A stretch of 64,000 nucleotides of DNA, from positions 335,925 through 399,924 of the forward strand of contig JANSWZ010000004.1 in the NCBI GenBank assembly GCA_024743215.1, given 5' to 3'. Numbering within the stretch: the stretch's first letter is position 1; every line of letters starts with the position of its first letter. The notes under the pieces were generated by a model. It saw only the letters and a list, made by a program, of their open reading frames with translations, had not been told where the DNA came from and did not search any database. Both the position numbers and the translations under genes were made by a program. Source of the DNA: Alphaproteobacteria bacterium. Its GTDB lineage: Bacteria > Pseudomonadota > Alphaproteobacteria > Rhizobiales > GCA-2746425. Shown one piece after another: positions 1-9,797 of the stretch.

Positions 1-608
1 TTGATAATCCCACCAATGGCCAACTGAGCATTGATGGTAGAACCGTCGAAAAACCCGGTAAGGACCGTGGGATGGTTTTTCAGGACCTCGATAGTGCGCT
101 CTTTGAATGGCTGACAGTCAGTGAGAACGTGGAATTCGGCCTGAAAATTGATGGTGTCCCGAAAGAGGATCGCATCAGGCGCAGAGATGAAGCCTTGTCG
201 ATGGTCAACTTGCTCAATCATGGGCAAAAATTTCCTGACGAACTTTCTGGAGGAATGAAACAACGTGTCCAGATTGCGCGTATGCTGGCGATGCGTCCAG
301 GTATCATGCTTATGGATGAGCCGTTTGCATCGCTGGACGCGCAAACCCGACAGCGACTTCAGAACCAGATGATTTCCATCTGGACGGAAATCGGTGGCAC
401 TGCTGTTTATGTCACCCACGATATTCGCGAGGCAATCAATCTTGGTCAACGCATTATTTTGATGTCTGCAGGCCCGGCAGCCGGAATCAAGAGAAGCTAT
501 GATGTTGAACTGGAGTATCCACGCAACCAGAGTGACCCACGTTACATCACCTTGTTGGAACAGATATCAAAGGATATCGAGGAAGAGGTCAGCAAGGTAT
601 GGCAGTGA
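1..608 (+). CDS. ABC transporter ATP-binding protein, TauB/SsuB type (5' end missing)
   Basis: This is the C-terminal part of a nucleotide-binding subunit that powers uptake through the permease encoded next. The reading frame is open from base 3 without a start, so the gene begins outside the window and its Walker A motif is not seen. Visible are the Q-loop (MVFQD), the ABC signature LSGGMKQR, Walker B (IMLMDEP) and the H-loop (VTHD). These fit the nitrate/sulfonate/taurine ATPase group. The last bases overlap the permease start by 10 bp, so the two are translated together. The substrate cannot be read from this subunit; the sulfatase downstream hints at a sulfur-containing compound. Confidence 0.9.
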   Translation, partial: DNPTNGQLSIDGRTVEKPGKDRGMVFQDLDSALFEWLTVSENVEFGLKIDGVPKEDRIRRRDEALSMVNLLNHGQKFPDELSGGMKQRVQIARMLAMRPGIMLMDEPFASLDAQTRQRLQNQMISIWTEIGGTAVYVTHDIREAINLGQRIILMSAGPAAGIKRSYDVELEYPRNQSDPRYITLLEQISKDIEEEVSKVWQ

Positions 609-1414
609 TTGACCAACCCAACCAAACCAAACCGCATGCCTTGATAGGCTTGCTGTCGCGCTCCAACTTCATTTCAATTGTCTCCATTGCTTTGGGGCTG
701 CTGGTCTGGGAAGTTTGTGCGCGCCTTTTCATAGACCCCTTTTTTCTGCCGCCTGTCTCAGTCATTTTTCTGGGCGCTGTTGAGCTGTTCCAGCAGGACT
801 TGTTACTGACCCATATCGGCGTCAGCCTGATGCGTATTCTAGGTGGCTGGCTTCTTGGCAGTCTGGTAGCAATTCCACTTGGCTTGCTGGTCGGCAGCTT
901 TCTAACTGCGAAACGGGTCATTGACCCCTATATCCATTTCCTGCGCTTCATTCCCGCAATCGCTCTGGTGACACTTTTCATTGTCTGGTTTGGCGTGGGA
1001 GAATTGTCAAAAATTCTTCTGGTTATGTATGCCACGGCGTTCATTGTGATGGTTAACACGGCAACCGGTGTGGGAACTGTACACCAGAATAAAAGGCTGG
1101 CAGCCCGTACATTTGGTGCATCGACCTGGCAGATTTTCTGGCGGGTAACAGTGCCGTCAGCCATGCCATCAATCTATGTCGGGATGCGTCTGGCGCTTGC
1201 GTCGTCATTTCTGGTCATTGTGGCCGTGGAGATGCTGGCCGCTGAATCCGGTCTCGGGTATCTGATCTGGACATCAAAACTATACTTCAAGATCGACTGG
1301 ATGTTCGTCGGCATATTTCTTCTTGGATTTCTTGGGCTGCTGACAGACTACGCATGGAAGATGTTTGGTAAGCATGTTATTGGCCGGTTCGTAAGAACCG
1401 CAGCAAATTACTAG
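599..1414 (+). CDS. ABC transporter permease, TauC/SsuC type
   Basis: A 271-residue inner-membrane permease of the binding-protein-dependent family. It has about six hydrophobic segments and the cytoplasmic EAA-type loop (about residues 160-185, beginning AARTFGAS) that contacts the ATPase. Length and layout match taurine/nitrate/sulfonate permeases. The start overlaps the ATPase gene by 10 bp, and the sulfatase gene follows 20 bp after the stop. The matching periplasmic binding protein is not in the window and is probably upstream. The specificity is inferred only from family and from the sulfatase neighbour. Confidence 0.9.
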   Translation: MAVIDQPNQTKPHALIGLLSRSNFISIVSIALGLLVWEVCARLFIDPFFLPPVSVIFLGAVELFQQDLLLTHIGVSLMRILGGWLLGSLVAIPLGLLVGSFLTAKRVIDPYIHFLRFIPAIALVTLFIVWFGVGELSKILLVMYATAFIVMVNTATGVGTVHQNKRLAARTFGASTWQIFWRVTVPSAMPSIYVGMRLALASSFLVIVAVEMLAAESGLGYLIWTSKLYFKIDWMFVGIFLLGFLGLLTDYAWKMFGKHVIGRFVRTAANY

Positions 1415-1434
1415 AGTCTGGACGCAAACAAAAA

Positions 1435-2811
1435 ATGGAAAACGGCAAGAACATTATTGTCATTTTCAATGACGACCATGGCCAATGGGCTTTGCCAACC
1501 TATGGAAACACCGAATTGCATACGCCGACTCTGGATTATCTGGCGCGGACCGGAGTTGTCATGGAGAACGCTTTCACCCCGACGCCGGTCTGCTCGCCCG
1601 CACGGGCAAGTTTCCTGACCGGACGTCTTGCTTCGCAACATGGTCTGCACGACTACATCGCGACTGGCGATCATTTCGGAACTAGAAACTGGCTCGGAAG
1701 TGAAGTCACACTGGCACAGCTTCTGCAAGCGGCGGGTTACGAGACCGCATTGTCTGGGAAGTGGCACATTGGGAACGACATAGAGCCGCAATCGGGGTTT
1801 GATCACTGGTTCGCTTTGAGCGGCGATTATCCCATCGGGGCGAAAGGACGTTATCGCTTCAGCCGCGACGGTGTTGTGGAAGAACATGATGGGTACAAAA
1901 CGCAGGTGATCACAGACGCCGCAATTCGGTTTTTGCGCAACCGCAACGCTGAGAAGCCGTTCTTTCTGATGATCGGTCACACCGCCACACATAGCCCCTG
2001 GGCAGATCACCCGCAAAGGTTGGTGGATCAATACAAAAACTGCTCCTTCAAAGACATACCTGACGATGATGCCTATCCGTTCGGATATCAAAACCTGGAA
2101 TCGAAGGATCTCATCGATCGCTCTCATTCGCGTGAAGCACTCTCGCAATATTATGCCTCGGTCTCCAGCATTGATGAAAGTGTTGGCCGCCTGATGGATG
2201 AGCTAGATGCCCTTGCACTTCGTGATGACACGTTGATCGTCTACACCTCAGACCACGGCCTGTGCTGTGGACATCATGGTATTTGGGGAAAGGGCAACGG
2301 CACCATGCCGCTCAACATGGTAGAGGAGAGCATTCGCGTTCCGTTGATTTTTAACCATCCCCGTTCAATTCATTCCAGCCAGCGCCGCAGCGAATATGTC
2401 GACCATCTGGATTTGTTTCAAACGCTGGCGGATTTTGCAGGTGTTGCGTCCGATCTGGATTCAGAGAAAAGATATGCTGGCCGCAGTTTTTTGCCGGTTC
2501 TTGAGAAGGGGGAATCGGACCCATCTTGGCGGAGGATCCAATTTTGCGAATACGGGACTACCCGAATGATCCGAACGCCAAGTTATAAGTTGATCCGGAA
2601 TTATCCAGACGGCGAAATACTTTTGTTCGACTTGGAGGAAGACCCGCGCGAAACCAAAGACATTGCCAAAGATGAGGCCTGTGACACACTGGTAATCGAG
2701 CTGTTGTCCCAGATGAATGCACATTTTGAGCGCTATGAAGTTTCCGAGAATTCTGGCGTTCGTGAGGGGGGGCCTGAACCTTGTAATGTCACCTCGCCAT
2801 GGGTGGTCTGA
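1435..2811 (+). CDS. Sulfatase (formylglycine-type, alkaline phosphatase superfamily)
   Basis: A 458-residue sulfatase that should hydrolyse a sulfate ester. The signature C-S-P-A-R at residues 53-57, followed by ASFLTGR, is the formylglycine site: Cys53 would be oxidised by a maturation enzyme not seen here. The N-terminal DD pair (residues 13-14) and the later TSDHG motif give metal ligands, and SGKWH is also typical. There is no signal peptide, so it appears cytosolic and would act on imported substrate, consistent with the ABC genes 20 bp upstream. The ribosome-binding site before the ATG is weak. The exact substrate is unknown. Confidence 0.9.
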   Translation: MENGKNIIVIFNDDHGQWALPTYGNTELHTPTLDYLARTGVVMENAFTPTPVCSPARASFLTGRLASQHGLHDYIATGDHFGTRNWLGSEVTLAQLLQAAGYETALSGKWHIGNDIEPQSGFDHWFALSGDYPIGAKGRYRFSRDGVVEEHDGYKTQVITDAAIRFLRNRNAEKPFFLMIGHTATHSPWADHPQRLVDQYKNCSFKDIPDDDAYPFGYQNLESKDLIDRSHSREALSQYYASVSSIDESVGRLMDELDALALRDDTLIVYTSDHGLCCGHHGIWGKGNGTMPLNMVEESIRVPLIFNHPRSIHSSQRRSEYVDHLDLFQTLADFAGVASDLDSEKRYAGRSFLPVLEKGESDPSWRRIQFCEYGTTRMIRTPSYKLIRNYPDGEILLFDLEEDPRETKDIAKDEACDTLVIELLSQMNAHFERYEVSENSGVREGGPEPCNVTSPWVV

Positions 2812-3009
2812 TAGCACGGCGAGAGAACTCAGTCTGACTGCGGATGGAGTCACACTCTGGGTGCAGCTAAAGCGGCCCACCAATTTCAAGTGTGTCAAAA
2901 TTACAAAAGTTTAAGCCGCCTGAAAGAGCGCGGTAAGGTGACAACCTCTATTTCTTTTCTCAACGGCGAGTAACGCCAATGACTCTACTGATGAGGAGAG
3001 AACCAAATC
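2812..3009. other. Intergenic region upstream of degP
   Basis: About 200 bases without a convincing gene. A good ribosome-binding site (GAGGAGAG, 2992-2999) precedes the degP ATG. I see no clear terminator for the sulfatase gene and no heat-shock or extracytoplasmic-stress promoter that I would defend. Confidence 0.5.
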
Positions 3010-4512
3010 ATGACTCAACAAAATACAACTGGAACAAAGACAAAGGGCTGGCTGCGCAAACATGGGCTGCGTGCTGGCGTGGCAGCTTTAGGCGTTTCTG
3101 GTGTTCTGGCAACGGGTGCCGTGTTCAACACCACATCTCCTGTGCTGGCTGATCCAGTTCGCGTTGAATCTGCTTCGCCTCTCAACTTTGCTGATGTGGT
3201 CGAGCAGGTACAGCCTGCTGTTGTCAGTGTGAAAGTTCGCGGCAAACTGCAGCGTGCTTCCAGCAGGCAGGGCAGTGAGATGCCACGTGAGTTCAGAGAT
3301 CTGCCAGAAGACCATCCAATGCGCCGTTTCTTCGAGCGCCGGTTTGGCGACCAGGGTAATGATCGCTCAGCGCCCCGCCGTTCTCAGGGGCAGGGCTCAG
3401 GGTTCTTCATAGCCAAAGACGGACTCTTGGTCACAAACGAACATGTCATTAACGGTGGTGAAGAGTTCACCGTCGTAATGGATGATGGCACAGAGTATGA
3501 AGCTGAACTGGTCGGCGCTGATAGCCGCACTGATTTGGCCCTGCTGAAAGTCAATGCCGATCGCGACTTCACTTACGTCGCTTTTGCCGATGAGCCATCC
3601 AGGGTTGGTGAGTGGGTTGTGGCTGTTGGCAACCCCTTTGGCCTTGGTGGCACCGTGACTGCCGGCATCGTATCGGCGAATGGCAGAGATATTGGGTCTG
3701 GCCCCTATGATGATTTCATCCAGATTGATGCACCGGTGAACCGAGGTAACTCAGGCGGCCCAGCTTTCAACATGCGCGGTGAAGTCATCGGAGTAAATGC
3801 GGCCATTTTCTCTCCATCAGGTGGAAATGTGGGCATTGCCTTTGCTATTCCCGCGTCAACCGCCACTGTTGTGATTGCCGACTTGCAGGATGACGGCATG
3901 GTCGAGCGTGGCTGGTTGGGCGTTCAAATTCAGCCGGTGACCGAAGAGATTGCGGACAGTCTGGGTCTGGACATGGCCAGTGGCGCACTTGTCACCCGGC
4001 CGCAGGACGATAGTCCTGCCGGTGAGGCAGGTATTCGCGCCGGGGATACAATTCTCGCCGTCGACGATACAGTCGTGGAAAGTCCGAAAGATCTGGCAAA
4101 ACTGATTGCATCCTATGCACCTGATGCAGAGGCGAAGCTTACCATTTGGCGGAACGGTGAAGAACAGGACATTACCGTAAAGCTGGGCAGTTTGAATGAT
4201 CTGGATCGCCGTGCTGATGCCGGTGCGGACAATATGGTCAAACCTGCATCTGTTGAGACCTTGGGTCTGACCCTTGAAAGCTCAGAAAACGGTGTTTTGA
4301 TTTCAGACGTGGAAGCTGAGAGCCCCGCGGCAGAAAAGGGTCTCGTCCGCGGAGATGTGATTTTGAACGTCAATGGTGCACCCGTGGCAACCATAGAGGA
4401 TGTCACAACTGGTGTTGAGCAGGTCAAACAGGATGGCCGCAAGGCCGTGCTGATGCAGGTCCAGAGTGAACGCGGTGTTCGCTTCGTCGCTGTGCCTTTC
4501 GCAAAAGCCTGA
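3010..4512 (+). CDS. degP: Periplasmic serine protease DegP/HtrA (Do family)
   Basis: A 500-residue periplasmic protease/chaperone that handles misfolded envelope proteins. The N terminus is a signal sequence with a basic stretch (about 11-21), a hydrophobic core and a likely cleavage near residue 47. The trypsin-like triad is visible: His145 (TNEHV), Asp175 (RTDLALL) and Ser248 (GNSGGP). Two PDZ domains follow, roughly residues 295-390 and 405-495. A Gln/Arg-rich loop at about 80-128 corresponds to the regulatory LA loop. A two-component pair and glnE follow on the same strand, an order I recall from rhizobia. A hairpin after the stop may end the transcript. Confidence 0.95.
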   Translation: MTQQNTTGTKTKGWLRKHGLRAGVAALGVSGVLATGAVFNTTSPVLADPVRVESASPLNFADVVEQVQPAVVSVKVRGKLQRASSRQGSEMPREFRDLPEDHPMRRFFERRFGDQGNDRSAPRRSQGQGSGFFIAKDGLLVTNEHVINGGEEFTVVMDDGTEYEAELVGADSRTDLALLKVNADRDFTYVAFADEPSRVGEWVVAVGNPFGLGGTVTAGIVSANGRDIGSGPYDDFIQIDAPVNRGNSGGPAFNMRGEVIGVNAAIFSPSGGNVGIAFAIPASTATVVIADLQDDGMVERGWLGVQIQPVTEEIADSLGLDMASGALVTRPQDDSPAGEAGIRAGDTILAVDDTVVESPKDLAKLIASYAPDAEAKLTIWRNGEEQDITVKLGSLNDLDRRADAGADNMVKPASVETLGLTLESSENGVLISDVEAESPAAEKGLVRGDVILNVNGAPVATIEDVTTGVEQVKQDGRKAVLMQVQSERGVRFVAVPFAKA

Positions 4513-4525
4513 TCTTATCGCGAAC

Positions 4526-4558
4526 ATAGGGTGGCTGACCCCTCTGCCACCCTATTTG
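4526..4558 (+). terminator. Hairpin after degP, probable terminator
   Basis: A perfect 9-bp stem (ATAGGGTGG, 4526-4534; CCACCCTAT, 4547-4555) lies 14 bases after the degP stop, followed by only a short T run. It probably terminates the degP transcript at least partly and separates it from the two-component genes. Confidence 0.5.
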
Positions 4559-4752
4559 ACGGCGAAGGACAAAAATCGTGTCGCCCCGATTGTCTTTCGC
4601 CTATTGGTGACGGGGTGCGTAAATGCCCCGTCGCCAAGCCTTTCCCAAATTACTTCAATACTGCTATTTGCGAGAAATATCTTTGCAGCCGCAAGGAAGC
4701 AAAATAGGATGCGCTTCAACTCCTGAAATATCGAGACAAGCGCAAATCAATT

Positions 4753-5433
4753 ATGAAAATTCTAATTATCGAAGACGATCAGGAAGCCGCCCGGTATTTG
4801 GTGAAAGCGCTTACGGAAGCGGGCCATGTTGCAGATCATGCTGCGGACGGTGATACCGGCGCCCACAAGGCTCTTGTCTATGATTATGACGTCCTGATTG
4901 TCGATCGCATGTTGCCAAAGCGTGATGGTCTGTCAATCATTGAGGACCTTCGCGAGCGCGACAAACAGACACCCGTAATGATTCTATCTGCTCTTGGTCA
5001 GGTGGATGACCGGGTAAAGGGGCTGAGGGCCGGTGGTGACGATTATCTGCCCAAACCCTATGCATTTTCAGAGCTTTTGGCGCGGATAGAAGTTCTTGCC
5101 AGACGCCGGAAGCCGGAAGATGTGGAGACCATCTACACCGTCGGTGATCTGGAACTGGACCGCTTGTCTCATACGGTAACCCGGGCAGATCAGAACATAA
5201 TCCTGCAACCACGTGAATTCAGGCTTCTGGAATATCTGATGCGTCATGCGGGCCATGTCGTTACGCGAACAATGCTTCTGGAAAATGTCTGGGATTACCA
5301 TTTTGACCCGCAGACCAACGTCATTGATGTTCACATGTCGCGGTTGCGTGGAAAGGTCGATAAGGAATTCGACAAACCATTGCTGCACACAGTGCGCGGC
5401 GCCGGGTATGTGATCCGTGACGACGATAGGTAA
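4753..5433 (+). CDS. OmpR/PhoB-family response regulator
   Basis: A 226-residue DNA-binding response regulator. The receiver domain (about 1-115) has the acidic pair at residues 8-9 (EDD), phospho-acceptor Asp51 (LIVDRMLP) and the conserved Lys in PKPY. The winged-helix domain follows (about 128-223). It overlaps the downstream kinase gene by 17 bp, so the two form a pair. Its place after degP suggests an envelope-stress or CpxR/FeuP-like role, but the signal cannot be read from the sequence. Confidence 0.92.
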   Translation: MKILIIEDDQEAARYLVKALTEAGHVADHAADGDTGAHKALVYDYDVLIVDRMLPKRDGLSIIEDLRERDKQTPVMILSALGQVDDRVKGLRAGGDDYLPKPYAFSELLARIEVLARRRKPEDVETIYTVGDLELDRLSHTVTRADQNIILQPREFRLLEYLMRHAGHVVTRTMLLENVWDYHFDPQTNVIDVHMSRLRGKVDKEFDKPLLHTVRGAGYVIRDDDR

Positions 5434-6907
5434 ATTCTTTCGCACCACAGCGATCAAGCTTTCGCTGATTTACCTTGCGGTTTTCGCCGGGTTCGCGGTG
5501 TTTCTTGTTCTGTATTTGAATAGCACCACCACAGCTCTGTTGACCCGCCAGTTGAATGAGACGGTCAATGCGGAGATCAAGGGTCTGGCTGAGCAATATG
5601 GACAACGCGGTCTTTCTGGCCTTGTAGCGTTGGTGGAACGCCGGTCCCGGCAACCCGGAGCCAACCTTTATCTTCTGGTCAATGACAGTGGCAATGTGTT
5701 TGCCGGAAACATTGCCCGCATCTCCCCAACCCTGTTTGAAAATGTGGATTCAGAACCACGCGAAATCCGCTATCGGCTTATTGAAGAGGGCGGTGTGGCC
5801 GCTGGGCATACCGCTGTTGTGCGTGTGTTTGAACTGCGCGGCGGTTACAAGATTCTGGTGGGCCGGGATGTAGGAGAACGCGAGGCACTCCAGGAAGTGG
5901 TGCGCGAGACCTTTTTCATTGCCGGGGCGCTCCTGGTGGTTCTGGGACTGATTTCCTGGGTGTTTGTATCCAGCCGCGTCCTGAAGAGGATTGATGCCGT
6001 TTCCAACACAACCCAGAGCATTATCTCAGGCGATCTGTCTCGCCGGCTGATCGTGACAGGCAGCGGCGATGAATTCGACCGACTGGCTCTCAGCCTGAAC
6101 GCGATGCTGGGCCGTATTGAAGAATTGATGCATGGCCTGAAAGAGGTCTCCGATAATATTGCCCACGATCTGAAAACGCCGCTCACCAGATTGCGCAGCC
6201 GGGTTGAATCGGCTTTGGCGGAAAACGGCGAATCCGAGAGCTACCGCGAAGCCCTTGAGATGACGATTGATGAAGCTGATCAACTGATCAAAACATTCAA
6301 TGCCCTGTTGCTCATCGCCCGGGTGGAGGCCAAGGCACCGGGTGAAGTGATGGCTGATCTCAACCTGTCTCAGATTGTTGAGGACGTGGCAGAACTCTAT
6401 GAGCCGATGGTTGAAGAGCAGGGCATGATTTTTGTTGTCAACACGCCCAAACAGGCACTCGTTCATGGCAACAGAGAATTGATCAGTCAGGCACTGGCAA
6501 ATTTGTTGGACAATGCACTGAAATATGCGCCGCCCGCGACAGAGGGGCACAATGGACCGGAACCAAAGATCAAAATATCTGTGGCCAATCAAGCGGATGA
6601 AACCGTATTGACCGTGTCTGACAATGGGCCGGGCATCGAAGAAGAGGCGCGCGCGCGTGTGCTGCAGCGCTTTACGCGCCTCGACAGCAGTCGCACGCAA
6701 CCCGGTTCCGGTCTTGGTCTCAGTCTGGTTTCTGCCGTTGCCGGCCTGCATAATGCCAAGATCGACTTGCAACATACGGTTCCTTCAACGAAAGATGATG
6801 GCGAGGATCATCCCGGGCGTGGTTTGAGCGTTTCAATGCGTTTCCCTGGCCTGCAGGATATGAAGGGCAAAATCGGTGAATTGGCAGGAACTGAGCAACC
6901 AGCATAA
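5417..6907 (+). CDS. Membrane sensor histidine kinase, partner of the upstream regulator
   Basis: A 496-residue sensor kinase. It has two transmembrane segments (about 16-36 and 165-186) flanking a periplasmic domain of about 130 residues, then a HAMP linker (about 187-240), the phospho-acceptor His250 in AHDLKTPL and an ATPase domain with N, G1 (DNGPGI) and G2 (GSGLGLSL) boxes. It overlaps the regulator upstream by 17 bp and glnE downstream by 32 bp. That glnE overlap makes this kinase and nitrogen control part of one message. Confidence 0.92.
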   Translation: MTTIGKFFRTTAIKLSLIYLAVFAGFAVFLVLYLNSTTTALLTRQLNETVNAEIKGLAEQYGQRGLSGLVALVERRSRQPGANLYLLVNDSGNVFAGNIARISPTLFENVDSEPREIRYRLIEEGGVAAGHTAVVRVFELRGGYKILVGRDVGEREALQEVVRETFFIAGALLVVLGLISWVFVSSRVLKRIDAVSNTTQSIISGDLSRRLIVTGSGDEFDRLALSLNAMLGRIEELMHGLKEVSDNIAHDLKTPLTRLRSRVESALAENGESESYREALEMTIDEADQLIKTFNALLLIARVEAKAPGEVMADLNLSQIVEDVAELYEPMVEEQGMIFVVNTPKQALVHGNRELISQALANLLDNALKYAPPATEGHNGPEPKIKISVANQADETVLTVSDNGPGIEEEARARVLQRFTRLDSSRTQPGSGLGLSLVSAVAGLHNAKIDLQHTVPSTKDDGEDHPGRGLSVSMRFPGLQDMKGKIGELAGTEQPA

Positions 6908-9797
6908 AACGCTTGAAACCTGTTTTTTGCCCATGGCTGCTCAGGCTGGCGTCGACGAAGATCGATTGTGCGAACACGATCAGGGTCTGACTGGTTCTTC
7001 ACCCCTTTTTGCAGATTTCCTTGAAACAGTTGGTGGCAACGCGCCGCATCTGCAGCACCTGATGACCCAGGATGCCGGTCGCCTGGAAACCCTTTGCAGC
7101 AGTGGGTTTGATGCATTTCTCAGCAGCGCAACAGAGCGACTGGTGGCAGGTCTTGCAGGTGCTGTTGATGATGCCGAGGCTATGGTTCATCTGCGCCAAT
7201 ACAAACAGGCAACCTCTCTGAGCATTGCATTGTGGGATTTGGCAAATGCTGTACCACAAACCGCCATTTTAACAGCTTTGAGCCAGGCCGCAGAATTGTC
7301 GGTTGAAGCTGGATTACGCTATCTCATCACCCGTGAAATCGCGGCCGGAAAATGCAATTTCGAACTTCCGGAGGAAGGGCTTGAGGGGCTGGGTTTTGTA
7401 TTGCTGGGCATGGGGAAACTTGGCGCCTGGGAATTGAACTACTCCAGCGATATCGACCTTATAGCGCTTTATGATCAGGATGTTAGATCTCTGGCTGACG
7501 GTCAGGAAGCGTCCGTTTTTTGGGTCAGATTGATAAAGCGACTGGTGCGATTGATGCAGGAGCGCACTGGCGATGGCTATGTCTACCGAATGGATTTGCG
7601 TTTAAGGCCGGACCCCGGTTCAACACCTCTGGCTGTCTCACTGGCGGGCGCCTTGCAATATTACGAGGGTACCGGACAGAATTGGGAACGGGCCGCGCTC
7701 ATAAAGGCCCGACCGATCGCAGGGGACAAAACTGTTGGAGAGGCATTTCTAACCCATGTCGGGCCCTTCATATGGCGAAAATATCTCGACTATGCCGCAA
7801 TTGAAGACATTCAGGCGATCAAGCGACAGATCCACGCGCATAAAGGATTTGGCCAGATTTGCAGCGCTGGCCACAACATCAAGTTGGGTCGTGGCGGAAT
7901 TCGCGAGATCGAGTTCTTTGTTCAGACCCAGCAATTGATCGCCGGCGGGCGCAATTCGGAATTGCGGGATCGCAAGACGCTGAACGGGTTGGAGCAATTG
8001 CGAGACATCGGATGGGTTGAACAAACAGTCTGTCACGAATTATCCGAAGCTTACGATTATTTGCGCCGCGTGGAAAACCGGATCCAGATGATGCATGATG
8101 AGCAGACGCACATTATTCCGCAGGATGAGGCCAAACGGCTATCTTTGGCGGTGTTGTCCTCGGCAACTGATTTGAGCGGCTTTGATCAACAACTCATTGC
8201 GACATTCACTACGGTCCAGCGACACTATGCTCATCTGTTCGAGGAGAAAAACGGATCGGAAAAAGCATCTGGGAATCTCGTATTCAGCGGAGAGGATGAC
8301 GACCCCGATACCATCGAGACCCTTTCAGAGCTTGGGTTTGCAAGGCCCTCTGATGCAATCGCCCTGATCAAAGGCTGGCATTTTGGTCGTATACCGGCAA
8401 CGCGTTCGGAACATGCCCGCACAGTGCTCACCGAACTGATGCCGACATTGCTGCGGCACATGTCAGACAGCGGTCAACCAGATGTGGCCATGGCCGGTTT
8501 CGACCGATTTCTAAAGGGGCTTCCCGCTGGCTTGCAATTGTTCAGCCTGTTGAAATCAAACCCTGAACTGCTGAGCCTCCTATCCGTAATTCTGGGCGCC
8601 GCGCCCCGACTTGCCAACACCATCACCAGACGTCCCCATGTTCTGGACGCATTGCTTGACCCCGGATTTTTCGGAGCTGACCTTACCGTTGAGGACATGA
8701 CGGCGCGTCTGCAGCAAAGTCTGGCTTTGTCACATGGTTTTGAGGACGCGCTGGATCGAGCACGCATCTTTACACAGGAACAACTCTTCCTGATCGGAAC
8801 TCGCATTCTGTCGGGAACACTGACGGCAAGTGAAACAGGCCGAGCCTATACAGGCCTTGCGGAAGCTGTGATCTGGAAAATGCTGCAAGAGACGCAGAAG
8901 GACTTTGTCAAACGCCACGGAATTGTCGCAGGTGCAAAGCTTTGTGTTGTCGCCATGGGCAAGCTTGGCAGTCGGGAAATGACGGCAACCTCCGATCTCG
9001 ATCTCATGTTGATCTACGATTTTGACGAAGGTGTCACACAATCTGATGGCAAAAGGCCGCTTGCCGTCTCGCAATATTTTATGCGCCTGACCCAGCGCCT
9101 CATTACCGCTTTGTCTGCACCAACGGGCGAAGGCTTGCTTTATGAAATTGATATGCGATTGCGTCCATCGGGCAATGCTGGTCCGCTCGCAACCCAGTAT
9201 CAGACTTTTGTAAACTACCAGAATGATCAGGCATGGACCTGGGAACGAATGGCGTTGACCCGTGCCCGCCCAATTTGCGGAGACAATGAGCTGTGCCAGA
9301 AGATGCGTGATGCGATTGCAACCGCTCTTTGCAACCAGAATGCGGAGGTTCTAAAAACTGACGCAGCCGAGATGCTGGCAAAGATACACGACGCCAAGCC
9401 GCCCGCTCATATCTGGGATGTAAAAACGGCACCGGGTGGCGTAGTCGACATTGAGTTTGTGGCGCAGGTACTGCAACTTCAAAATGCTAAGACAAGTATC
9501 GAAGTTTTGCAGGGAAACACCCGCAACGCCTTGCGAAAGGCTGTAGACCTTGGCTTGATTGCAACTGCAGATGGCGACTTGCTGATTGAAGCGCACCGCT
9601 TTTATGAAGGGCTCCAACAATTGATACGCATGGCGTTTGACGGCGGCGAAAGTCGAACAGATTTTCTGGAGCAACCCGGTTTTCTGCCGATCCTGGCGCG
9701 CGCTTGTGAGCTACCGAATGTGGATATGATTGCGGCTCAGTTGAGCGATTATCAAACGGAAGTGGCAGAGTTGGTAGAGCGGTTTTTCAAGGCTTAA
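6876..9797 (+). CDS. glnE: Bifunctional glutamine synthetase adenylyltransferase/adenylyl-removing enzyme
   Basis: A 973-residue enzyme that attaches AMP to, and removes it from, glutamine synthetase in response to PII signals. Both nucleotidyltransferase domains are present. The N-terminal one has GMGKLGAWELNYSSDIDL (about 178-195, with Asp192 and Asp194). The C-terminal one has AMGKLGS then TSDLDL (about 705-710). The helical PII-sensing regions lie between and after. The start used overlaps the kinase gene by 32 bp; a slightly later start is possible. Its stop codon shares bases with the stop of the convergent pleC-like gene. Confidence 0.95.
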   Translation: MNWQELSNQHKTLETCFLPMAAQAGVDEDRLCEHDQGLTGSSPLFADFLETVGGNAPHLQHLMTQDAGRLETLCSSGFDAFLSSATERLVAGLAGAVDDAEAMVHLRQYKQATSLSIALWDLANAVPQTAILTALSQAAELSVEAGLRYLITREIAAGKCNFELPEEGLEGLGFVLLGMGKLGAWELNYSSDIDLIALYDQDVRSLADGQEASVFWVRLIKRLVRLMQERTGDGYVYRMDLRLRPDPGSTPLAVSLAGALQYYEGTGQNWERAALIKARPIAGDKTVGEAFLTHVGPFIWRKYLDYAAIEDIQAIKRQIHAHKGFGQICSAGHNIKLGRGGIREIEFFVQTQQLIAGGRNSELRDRKTLNGLEQLRDIGWVEQTVCHELSEAYDYLRRVENRIQMMHDEQTHIIPQDEAKRLSLAVLSSATDLSGFDQQLIATFTTVQRHYAHLFEEKNGSEKASGNLVFSGEDDDPDTIETLSELGFARPSDAIALIKGWHFGRIPATRSEHARTVLTELMPTLLRHMSDSGQPDVAMAGFDRFLKGLPAGLQLFSLLKSNPELLSLLSVILGAAPRLANTITRRPHVLDALLDPGFFGADLTVEDMTARLQQSLALSHGFEDALDRARIFTQEQLFLIGTRILSGTLTASETGRAYTGLAEAVIWKMLQETQKDFVKRHGIVAGAKLCVVAMGKLGSREMTATSDLDLMLIYDFDEGVTQSDGKRPLAVSQYFMRLTQRLITALSAPTGEGLLYEIDMRLRPSGNAGPLATQYQTFVNYQNDQAWTWERMALTRARPICGDNELCQKMRDAIATALCNQNAEVLKTDAAEMLAKIHDAKPPAHIWDVKTAPGGVVDIEFVAQVLQLQNAKTSIEVLQGNTRNALRKAVDLGLIATADGDLLIEAHRFYEGLQQLIRMAFDGGESRTDFLEQPGFLPILARACELPNVDMIAAQLSDYQTEVAELVERFFKA

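Noticed and set aside
1411..2148. 245-codon open frame opposite the sulfatase gene
   Set aside because: It lies wholly antisense to a well-supported gene and its translation resembles no family.
6026..6775. 249-codon open frame opposite the histidine kinase
   Set aside because: It is antisense to a kinase gene with all catalytic motifs, and has no family features of its own.
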